A stretch of DNA of 13,330 nt, from contig JAGHCW010000079.1 in the NCBI GenBank assembly GCA_021160245.1, forward strand, positions 1-13,330. The letters run 5' to 3'. Positions 1-6,068 of the stretch are shown here, one piece after another. Position 1 is the first letter of the stretch. Each line of letters opens with the position of its first letter. A program made the position numbers and the translations under genes. The notes under the pieces are model-generated. The model did no database searches and was not told the origin of the DNA. It was given only the letters and a program-made list of their open reading frames with translations. This stretch comes from a bacterium (GTDB lineage: Bacteria > B130-G9).

Positions 1-624
1 ATCAAGACGATTGATGAGATAGCCTTCCAGACCAACCTACTCGCTCTCAACGCGGCAGTTGAGGCGGCGCGTGCTGGAGAGGCCGGTAAGGGCTTCGCAG
101 TGGTCGCAGAGGAGGTTCGGAATCTTGCACAGCGCAGCGCCGAGGCCGCCAAGAACACGACCGACATGATCGAGGAGTCGGTGATGAACGTGGGAGAGGG
201 CGTCAAGATCGGTGAGGAGGTTACCAAGATGCTAGATGAGATAGCAGGCTCGACGCAGAAGGTCACAGACATTATCACCGAGATCGCAGCTGCCAGCCAG
301 GAGCAGTCGCAGGGCATTGAGCAGGTCAACATCGCGGTCGCGCAGATGGACAAGGTGACTCAGCAGAATGCGGCCAATTCCGAGGAATCGGCAAGCGCTG
401 CCGAGGAGCTGAACGGCCAGGCGGTTGAGCTTGGCAACTTGGTTGGGATGTTCCAGATCACCAGCAGCAACGGCAACGGTCGTGGTTCACGGTCTGTGCA
501 GCGTCAGGCTCGACCTATAGCGCCAGCCGCGCCGCGTGCTGTGAACAAGCCACAGGCTGGGGCAGCCGTCCGGAGCCCTGCGAAGGTCATCCCGCTTGAT
601 CAGAATGAGCTGAGTGAGTTCTAG
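1..624 (+). CDS. Methyl-accepting chemotaxis protein, C-terminal signalling domain (5' partial)
   Basis: This is the last 207 residues of a chemoreceptor; the sensor, membrane and HAMP parts lie left of the window. The reading frame is open from base 1. It starts in the highly conserved hairpin tip that contacts CheA and CheW ([20 protein letters not shown], then [15 protein letters not shown]). It continues through the returning coiled-coil helix with Glu/Gln-Ala-Ser methylation-type segments ([13 protein letters not shown] and [12 protein letters not shown]). After the coiled coil comes a Pro/Ala/Arg-rich, probably disordered tail of about 55 residues, ending in ELSEF. In known receptors such a linker plus terminal peptide tethers CheR or CheB. 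This terminus ends in Phe but lacks the second aromatic of the NWETF-type pentapeptide, so tethering is only a guess. Two CheR-type genes follow downstream, which fits receptor adaptation. Confidence 0.96.
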   Translation: MKTIDEIAFQTNLLALNAAVEAARAGEAGKGFAVVAEEVRNLAQRSAEAAKNTTDMIEESVMNVGEGVKIGEEVTKMLDEIAGSTQKVTDIITEIAAASQEQSQGIEQVNIAVAQMDKVTQQNAANSEESASAAEELNGQAVELGNLVGMFQITSSNGNGRGSRSVQRQARPIAPAAPRAVNKPQAGAAVRSPAKVIPLDQNELSEF

Positions 625-647
625 GCTATTGGTTAGAATGATTTTGT

Positions 648-681
648 GGGGGAGCCGTTCACGGCTCCCCCAACCCTTTTC
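648..681 (+). terminator. Intrinsic terminator after the chemoreceptor gene
   Basis: A perfect 10-bp stem (GGGGGAGCCG, 648-657, with CGGCTCCCCC, 662-671) closes a TTCA tetraloop 24 bases after the chemoreceptor stop. The tract that follows is AACCCTTTTCT, so the T-run is short. The stem is strong enough to suggest that the receptor transcript ends here and that the CheR genes have their own promoter or depend on read-through. Confidence 0.8.
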
Positions 682-804
682 TAAGATGGACGAACGTATG
701 AAGGGTGGGGCAAGCACCACCTCTACGAAACGGCAATAGATTATATGGCAAGGGCGCCTCTGTGAGCGCGCCTATCAAGTTCGGTAAGGAGGCGATGGCC
801 GAAG

Positions 805-1416
805 ATGGCATTTACATACTTCTTCAGGGACAAGACGACGCTTGATTTCATTGGCGAAGAGATAGTGCCTACGCTGAAGGCCAAGAGATTCATAAACATT
901 TGGGACGCTGGATGCGCGATGGGTCCTGAGCCCTACTCCATCGCGATGATGTTCCGCGAGCACATGGGCGCCTTCGTATTCCGCAACGTGAAGATATTTG
1001 CGACGGACATTGACAATACTAATAAATTCGGCGAGATCATATACAAAGGCCTCTATCCTCATGATCAGGTGAAGCGAATTGACGGAGGGATTCTTCAGAA
1101 GTACTTCTCGGCGGACGATGACAAGCAGAACTTCAAGATATCGGACGAGATAAAACATTCCGTTCGCTTCCAGAAGCATGACCTTTTGTGCTTGCAGCCT
1201 GTCCGGCAGGGGTTCTCGCTCATCGTGTGCAAGAACGTACTTCTGCATTTCACACCAGAAGAACGTATCAAAGTTATGAGGATGTTTTACGAGGCACTGG
1301 ACGACAACGGGTTCCTTGCGCTGGAACAGACGCAGAAAATGCCCGACTGTTTTGCTGACTGTTTTGAGAGTATTTCATCTAAGAACCAGATATTCAGGAA
1401 GAGAAATGGATCGTAG
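805..1416 (+). CDS. CheR-like methyltransferase, catalytic domain only
   Basis: This 203-residue protein matches the SAM-dependent catalytic domain of chemotaxis receptor methyltransferases. It begins directly at the FFRD segment, so the alpha-helical N-terminal domain of ordinary CheR (about 70 residues) is absent. Visible motifs are the SAM-binding loop IWDAGCAMGPEPYSIAM (residues 32-48), the acidic ribose-binding stretch IFATDID (64-70), and FSLIVCKNVLLHF (137-149), matching the usual FDxIFCRNVxIYF. GCAMGPEPYS replaces the usual ACSxGEEPYS but keeps the glycine and EPYS. I recall this variant loop from short CheR-like proteins elsewhere, so it looks like a subfamily rather than decay. The start is the only in-frame ATG after a TGA at 763; AAGGAGG lies 12 bases upstream. 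The 3' end overlaps the next cheR by 11 bases, implying translational coupling. Receptor methylation is likely, but the substrate and activity are unproven. Confidence 0.88.
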   Translation: MAFTYFFRDKTTLDFIGEEIVPTLKAKRFINIWDAGCAMGPEPYSIAMMFREHMGAFVFRNVKIFATDIDNTNKFGEIIYKGLYPHDQVKRIDGGILQKYFSADDDKQNFKISDEIKHSVRFQKHDLLCLQPVRQGFSLIVCKNVLLHFTPEERIKVMRMFYEALDDNGFLALEQTQKMPDCFADCFESISSKNQIFRKRNGS

Positions 1417-2338
1417 AACCTTTAACGACTTCAGGGGCCTCATTTACGATTTGAGTGGCATCTCGCTTAGCGAGAACAAGGAGACACTGGTTTCCTGCCG
1501 AGTGAACAAGAGGATGCGGGCGCTTGACATCAAAAGCGCCGATGATTACTTGAATTATGTGCAGGACGATGATAACAGCAGCGAAATTGTGCATCTGCTG
1601 GACGCTATTTCAACGAATGTCACGCACTTCTTCCGGGAGTCGGGCCACTTCGACTTTCTTAAGGCAAAGGTCTCCGACTGGGCATCAAATGGGCAGAGAC
1701 GCTTGCGCATCTGGTCGGCGGCCTCCTCTAGCGGCGAAGAGCCTTATTCCATTGCGATAAGCGTCCTGGAAGCTCTTCGTGGCAAGAACGTGGATGTAAA
1801 GATACTCGCCACGGACATCTCTACCCGTATGCTGAAAATAGCTGAAGAGGGTATCTACGAGGGCAAGACGCTTGAGAAGGTCACCGCCGCCCACAGGGAG
1901 AAGTACTTCACGCGAATTAAGACGCCCCATGGCGCTCCCAGAAAATACCGGGCCAAGCCTCTTCTGAGAAACATGATTGTATTTGAGCGACTCAATCTCT
2001 CTCAGCCGCCATTTCCCATGCACGGCCCATTCGACATTATTTTTTGCCGCAACGTTATGATATATTTCGATAAAGAGGTGAAGAGCCGATTACTGGCTGA
2101 TATGTATCGGCTTCTTAGATCAGATGGCTACTTGATGGTTGGGCACGCTGAGAGCTTGACTGGTCTGATAAGCGACTTCAAGATCGTCGGGCCGTCTGTT
2201 TACGAGAAAGACCTCATACTTCATGGGACGCGGAAGACACAGAAGGCTAGAGTCGAGAGGACGCAAATACAGCAAGCCCGTCCGGATTTGTCGCAGACAC
2301 AAAGGTCCGCAAGCGGCTGTTATAGTGCCCGCACCTGA
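1406..2338 (+). CDS. cheR: CheR, chemotaxis protein-glutamate O-methyltransferase
   Basis: This is a full-length CheR of 310 residues that transfers methyl groups from SAM to receptor glutamates during adaptation. The N-terminal helical domain covers residues 1-70 (FNDFRGLIYDLSGISLSENK; basic CRVNKRMRAL at 31-40). The catalytic domain follows, with ISTNVTHFFRE (68-78), the SAM loop IWSAASSSGEEPYSIA (102-117), ILATDIS (133-139) and the typical FDIIFCRNVMIYF (209-221). It ends with LMVGHAESLTG and VGPSVYEK. Most relatives have Cys where the first Ser follows WSAA; this swap is probably harmless. About 40 basic, Gln-rich residues extend past the usual end. The ATG at 1406 was chosen because AGGAAGAG precedes it and the protein then begins at the family start; the frame stays open further upstream but only inside the previous gene. 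CheR1 and this gene appear co-translated. Confidence 0.95.
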   Translation: MDRRTFNDFRGLIYDLSGISLSENKETLVSCRVNKRMRALDIKSADDYLNYVQDDDNSSEIVHLLDAISTNVTHFFRESGHFDFLKAKVSDWASNGQRRLRIWSAASSSGEEPYSIAISVLEALRGKNVDVKILATDISTRMLKIAEEGIYEGKTLEKVTAAHREKYFTRIKTPHGAPRKYRAKPLLRNMIVFERLNLSQPPFPMHGPFDIIFCRNVMIYFDKEVKSRLLADMYRLLRSDGYLMVGHAESLTGLISDFKIVGPSVYEKDLILHGTRKTQKARVERTQIQQARPDLSQTQRSASGCYSART

Positions 2339-2426
2339 TGAGAACCGCCTCAGGGCGCGGGCGAATTCTGTGCTTATGCTCTTCGTCTTCCAGCCTACGG
2401 TCTGGAGTTTTTTCAAATGGTGAAGC

Positions 2427-4613
2427 TCAGCTGGCTGAGCCGCTCGCATTGAAGAGATTGCTGTTGCGATAGCGGTCCTTTAGCTCTGCTATCTTGCCTA
2501 GATTCCAGCTCGAGAGCTTCGTGAAGTAGCCCGTGATGCGCGTGATGCCGTCCACGTTCTTGGAATGGCAATACGGGCATTCGGCGGTAAGGCCGCGCGA
2601 CGTCTTGTGGCAGTCGTTGCAGGTCGTGAACTCGGGCGAAAAAGCTATCTGATCGTTGTTGGTGTGTTTGAAGGTCTTAATCACGAAGTTCGCAAGCGAT
2701 TCCCCGCTCGGACGCTGCTCACCCAGCCAGAGATGCGAGATCGCTCCCGCCTCGATGAGCGGATGAAACATCCCCTCGAGGCGCACGCGCTCGATTGGGT
2801 TGGTCACGGAGCCTACGTCAAACAGCGTTGAGTTGGAGTAATAGACGCCTCCGTTATTCGCATCGCCCTTGACAATGCTTGAGGCGCGCTCTGGGAAGTG
2901 CTTCATGTCTAGTTTGGCAAACCGATAGGCGGTCGATTCCGCGGGCGTCTGCTCCAAGACAAACTTCATGTTGTGCTTCTTGCCTAGGCGCTCGGACATT
3001 ATCTTCATGTGGGCGATTACCTGGAGACCGAATTTGAGGGCCCGCGTCGTCTCGTGCAGACGCTCGCCAATGTGAGCGTAAATCATATCATCCAAGCCAA
3101 CCATGCCCATCAAGTACGACGCTTTCTCAAACCGCAAGTAAGGCGTGCCGTCCTTCTTCATCGTCAGCAACGCAAGCGGCCCTTCGCTGTCGAGAGCCAG
3201 GAGCTTCTCGATGAATATCCTCTTCTGCATGTGCGCCTCGGCTGCAAGCTCCATAAGCTCCGACAGCCTCGCAAACAGCACCGTGTCGTTACCCTCCGCC
3301 TCGTATGCTATTCTCGGCAGATTAGTTGTAACATTCTGAAGCGCGGAGAAGCGCATTCTCCAGGGCTGCTTGGCGTCCTCAATGTCCTCCGACGTCAGCT
3401 TGAAGGATAGCCGACAGCACTCAGAAATCTTGGCCGTCTCGCCTCTGTCAAAGACAAAATAAGTGTTCCCCATTTTGCTGGCAACCTCGCATATATGCAG
3501 CAGGAACTTCTCGTGACCCTCTGTCTTGAAGAGCTCCTCGGTGATATGCACAAGCGGCTTGGGGAAAAAGAATGGCCGCCCCGACCCGTCACCCTCGAGG
3601 TAAATATCAAAGAGTGCCCAGACAAAACGCTGAGCGTCCTTCTCATACTCCTTATACTTTTTGCCCGTATATTTGCCGCCAGGGCCAATCGCATCAACAT
3701 CCCTAAAGTGCTTGGGAACCTCCCAGTACAGATTGAGGTCCGAGAATATCGCCTGACCCCCACGCGCCACGGCCTGCTGCGAAAACTCGAAGATCAGTAT
3801 CTGCGCCAGCTGATGAAGCTCCCGGTCAGGCATCCCAACGATGTAAGGAGCGAAAAACAAGTTCACGGCATCCCAACCGATTGCGCCCGCAAAATGCCCC
3901 TGCAACGCCGCCGAGAATTTTAACATGTGTGCAAGGAGAACCTCCGGATGCTTCGCAGGCTTGGCTATCGAGAGAGCATTCGGCAGCGATAGGCCGAACT
4001 TCTTCACATACTCCAGGGACTGGCCAGAGCAATATGGCCTGTCAATGAAACCCAAATCATGAAGGTGAATGTCGCCCGCAAGATGCGCGTCCGCCACCCG
4101 CTGCGAGAAAACCGTCAGCAGCGCGAACTCCTTCTTGATACTTTCCGCAAGCGTCAGGTTCGTCCCCTCAGGCCCGTGCGGAACGTTCGCATTCTCCTTG
4201 TTCGCATGAAGGATCAACTGATTCACGTCAAAGAGCGGAACGCCAAGCCTTGTATGATAGCGCCTCGCCTCCTCAAGCCCGTGCTCGATCAGCTTGGCGT
4301 TGACCATCTCACGCACAAGAGGCGCGGTAACCGTCTTGATCGACGAGCGCACCAGCTGCTCCTCGACCTCAAGGCCAATTCGCTCGGCCGTTCCCAAGTC
4401 GATATTGGTCTCCGTAGTTAGAGCCTGAACTATTCGTTCGCGGCTCCATTTTTCGACTTCCTCACTCGACGTCCGGACGAACATCGCAATGTCTGTGGCC
4501 TCGCCGCCCAAAGACGGCGGGCTCAAATAAGACCCTCGATCCCGATCACTCTGCGCTATTTCTGCCCTTTCCATACTATCCCCACCATTCCCTAAAATTA
4601 GATCAAGGCGCAT
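2427..4613 (-). CDS. nrdD: Anaerobic (class III) ribonucleoside-triphosphate reductase
   Basis: NrdD reduces ribonucleoside triphosphates to deoxyribonucleotides without oxygen, using a glycyl radical. Residues 46-125 look like an ATP-cone regulatory domain (MFVRTSSEEVEKWSRERIV, then TVTAPLVREMVN and ARRYHTRLGVP). The catalytic barrel has the conserved Cys in RPYCSGQ (C195) and the ECCRL pair (C399-C400) expected on the radical finger loop. Near the C-terminus are a four-Cys zinc site (C665, C668, C679, C682) and the glycyl-radical segment TRITGYF with Gly695, followed by SSWNLGKIAELKDRYRN. At 728 residues the length fits the family. The annotated start is the outermost ATG. Met14 (4574), preceded by GGTGGGGAT, or Met44 (4484), which sits at the family's usual start, are alternatives. 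It is convergent with cheR. No nrdG activase gene is visible here, although one is required. Regulation is probably by NrdR (see the promoter entries). Confidence 0.97.
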   Translation of the reverse strand: MRLDLILGNGGDSMERAEIAQSDRDRGSYLSPPSLGGEATDIAMFVRTSSEEVEKWSRERIVQALTTETNIDLGTAERIGLEVEEQLVRSSIKTVTAPLVREMVNAKLIEHGLEEARRYHTRLGVPLFDVNQLILHANKENANVPHGPEGTNLTLAESIKKEFALLTVFSQRVADAHLAGDIHLHDLGFIDRPYCSGQSLEYVKKFGLSLPNALSIAKPAKHPEVLLAHMLKFSAALQGHFAGAIGWDAVNLFFAPYIVGMPDRELHQLAQILIFEFSQQAVARGGQAIFSDLNLYWEVPKHFRDVDAIGPGGKYTGKKYKEYEKDAQRFVWALFDIYLEGDGSGRPFFFPKPLVHITEELFKTEGHEKFLLHICEVASKMGNTYFVFDRGETAKISECCRLSFKLTSEDIEDAKQPWRMRFSALQNVTTNLPRIAYEAEGNDTVLFARLSELMELAAEAHMQKRIFIEKLLALDSEGPLALLTMKKDGTPYLRFEKASYLMGMVGLDDMIYAHIGERLHETTRALKFGLQVIAHMKIMSERLGKKHNMKFVLEQTPAESTAYRFAKLDMKHFPERASSIVKGDANNGGVYYSNSTLFDVGSVTNPIERVRLEGMFHPLIEAGAISHLWLGEQRPSGESLANFVIKTFKHTNNDQIAFSPEFTTCNDCHKTSRGLTAECPYCHSKNVDGITRITGYFTKLSSWNLGKIAELKDRYRNSNLFNASGSAS

Positions 4614-4632
4614 CCGAGTGGTGCACCTTTAT

Positions 4633-4648
4633 TAACATCATTTTGTGT
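4633..4648. promoter_or_regulatory. NrdR box 2 (near the transcription start)
   Basis: TAACATCATTTTGTGT matches the NrdR consensus at 11 of 16 positions and is weaker on its left half. Its start is 31 bp from that of box 1 (15-bp gap), the roughly three-turn spacing typical of paired NrdR boxes. The spacing supports this site more than its own sequence does. Confidence 0.6.
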
Positions 4649-4658
4649 CTGCCTTTAA

Positions 4659-4686
4659 AATATATACAACATATAGAGTATGTCAA
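4659..4686 (-). promoter_or_regulatory. Sigma70-type promoter of nrdD
   Basis: Read on the minus strand, a perfect TTGACA (-35, at 4681-4686) and TATATT (-10, 5 of 6, at 4659-4664) are separated by 16 bases. The predicted start is about 40 bases before the first nrdD ATG. The spacer is almost exactly filled by an NrdR-box-like palindrome. Confidence 0.75.
4664..4679. promoter_or_regulatory. NrdR box 1 (promoter spacer)
   Basis: ATACAACATATAGAGT matches the NrdR-box consensus acaCwAtATaTwGtgt at 13 of 16 positions, with the central C-W-A and T-W-G half-sites intact. It lies between the -35 and -10 elements of the nrdD promoter, where a bound repressor would block RNA polymerase. NrdR is a known repressor of ribonucleotide reductase genes; no nrdR gene is in this window. 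Confidence 0.72.
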
Positions 4687-4765
4687 GCTATTTCTTGCCT
4701 GGCATTTCGCCAAATGATCAAAACCCGGAACGCACACGAGCGAGGCGATGGCTCCATTTTCTAAA

Positions 4766-4853
4766 CTTCTTCGTGCTTCTTGCTGTTCTTTGTGGATTCC
4801 CGATTCAATTAGATATTTCGTCCACGAAGAGCACGAAGGCACACGAAGGAAAG
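4766..4853. repeat. Imperfect inverted repeat of CACGAAG type
   Basis: The left arm (4766-4796, pyrimidine-rich, TTCTTCGTGCTTCTTG...GTGGA) and the right arm (4821-4853, TCCACGAAGAGCACGAAGG...) are imperfect reverse complements around a 24-base AT-rich loop. The arms consist of degenerate CACGAAG/GCACGAAG words. I have seen similar low-complexity words scattered between genes in other bacterial genomes, but I cannot confirm a family here. The position, after the stop of the broken gene and before the nrdD promoter, would also suit a transcription barrier. Confidence 0.6.
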
Positions 4854-4910
4854 AATTCTATGTTTTGGTCTTTGAGCCGCATGTCCCGCCAACGAACGCT
4901 ACAAAAGCAG

Positions 4911-5852
4911 TTATTTTGGCAGTTCAACGAGTATGCAGAACTCGTCATAAGATGGGAATCCCAAACCGAGCCACTCTTCCTCGCCGGCGCGCTTGAAGCC
5001 GGAGCGCCATCTGTAGTGACCGTCCGATGCGTACTCGGGGATGATTATCTCGCCCAAGTCGTAGATAAACGATGTATCGGTTGGGATGGTGATATTGCGG
5101 AGTGCTGGTGTCTCCTCTGCGGTCCAATTGGATTCGCCCGTCTCAGGATTCGGGACCCAATAGAAGTATGGGCCGGTCCCAAACTGGAGCGCGGCGTACC
5201 AATCGACGGCGATGCTGCCAGCGTAATTCGTAAAATGGACCTTGGTCTTCGCCGGGTCCCCCGCGATATAGACGTCCCTGACATTATCCACCATGATGCG
5301 CGACTGAGGCGCGAGGTTGAGTCGCGTTGGCCGGTGTCCCTTGTACCAAAGCGTGCCATACTTTGCGAATGAGCGGCCGGGACCTTTGAAGAGCCGCGTG
5401 CTGTCCGTCCAAGGGCGATTCTCTTTGGCCCAGGTCAGCCTATCCGAGCCGTCATAGGGGATATATTGAACGCCATTGGAGAGCCCGACCCAAAGGCCAT
5501 TCTCACCCGCCTCGACATCGTATGTGTAATTATCATTAACCCAGTTGTCGAGCTGGCATGGGATGATTTGGAACGTCTGAGAGCTCTTCTGCATAATCTG
5601 GTCCGACGCACCGGCCGCGCAAAGCCAGAATGAAATCGTATGTTCGCCGGACTCATAAAGCGGGAGCTTCATCGACGTTTATCTCTTGCCCGCCATTCTT
5701 AACGTTGATGTTGATGTTCATATAATCCCCGGCGTAGAAGATGTTCTTGTTCAGGCAGACCTCAACGAGGAACGCCTCTTGGGCATCCGCCTCATAGCTG
5801 CCGAAGGCGCAGAAGGCGCAGAAAACCAGAAAAACGGGGCAAGTCGCTTCAT
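4911..5852 (-). pseudogene. Frameshifted gene for a secreted protein with Ig-like and propeller-like segments
   Basis: Three reading-frame pieces join into one plausible exported protein. The start ATG (5852) follows a good Shine-Dalgarno (AGGGAGGA, 5859-5866) and encodes MKRLAPFF. The frame must then shift in a run of five T's (plus-strand A's at 5830-5834) to continue as LVFCAFCAFGSYEADAQ, completing a signal peptide, followed by EAFLVEVCLNKNIFYAGDYMNINI, an Ig-like strand pattern. This piece stops at 5653; coding resumes in another frame as LPLYESGEHTISFWLCAAG (from about 5670) and runs to the stop at 4911. That part contains one beta-propeller-like blade (ENGLWVGLSNGVQYIPYDGS) and a C-terminal aromatic-rich domain I do not recognise. 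It may be a decayed gene, a sequencing artefact, or the remnant of a larger propeller protein. The open piece 4911-5672 alone would encode 253 residues without a signal peptide. Confidence 0.7.
5803..5825. repeat. GAAGGCGCA tandem microrepeat within the signal-peptide coding region
   Basis: Two exact tandem copies of GAAGGCGCA (5803-5820) are followed by a partial third, GAAAA. On the minus strand they encode the FCAFCAF part of the broken gene's signal peptide and lie just upstream of its first frameshift. Short tandem repeats of this kind are prone to slippage. Confidence 0.55.
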
Positions 5853-5903
5853 CTTCAATCCTCCCTATATATGAAGCCCAGTTTTGAGGATACTGCCGGA
5901 CAT

Positions 5904-5919
5904 TGTGATCTGTATCACA
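5904..5919. promoter_or_regulatory. CRP/FNR-family operator-like palindrome
   Basis: TGTGATCTGTATCACA has perfect TGTGA-N6-TCACA half-sites and matches the classic CRP consensus core (TGTGATCTAGATCACA) at 14 of 16 positions. It sits between divergent genes, 52 bases before the broken secreted-protein gene and about 150 bases before the EF-G-like gene. Which side it controls is unclear, and no CRP-family gene is in the window. Confidence 0.6.
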
Positions 5920-5993
5920 GCGGCGCCGATACAAGGTTTAAGCGACCCGGCCAATCCCAGAGTTTCCCCAAACGGCAGCCCCTCAAGCGCCGC

Positions 5994-6023
5994 TTGACAG
6001 TGGCGCTTTTGAACGCCTAATAT
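5994..6023 (+). promoter_or_regulatory. Sigma70-like promoter of the EF-G-like gene
   Basis: A perfect TTGACA (5994-5999) is followed after 18 bases by TAATAT (6018-6023), 46 bases before the start codon at 6069. The -35 box lies inside a 7-bp inverted repeat (AAGCGCC 5985-5991, GGCGCTT 6002-6008), which could be an operator. Confidence 0.5.
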
Positions 6024-6068
6024 GCGGTAGTTATCGCAGACCACCATATATTATGAGGAATACCATCT

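Noticed and set aside
704-721. GGTGG/CCACC mini-hairpin before the first cheR
   Set aside because: A 5-bp stem with an 8-base loop is too weak to call a terminator or operator.
1316-1405. Longer start for cheR
   Set aside because: The extra 30 residues overlap the previous gene in another frame and do not resemble CheR; the ATG at 1406 has AGGAAGAG ahead of it.
2425-2440. GCTCAG/CTGAGC hairpin between cheR and nrdD, considered as a shared terminator
   Set aside because: The stem is only 6 bp and neither strand has a proper T-tract after it; it overlaps the nrdD stop.
3009-3410. 133-residue plus-strand frame opposite nrdD
   Set aside because: It is a shadow of the nrdD coding sequence, which has clear family motifs in the other frame.
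4680-5372. 230-residue plus-strand open frame
   Set aside because: It lies antisense to the secreted-protein gene and across the inverted repeat and promoter; its composition is not protein-like and it has no ribosome site.
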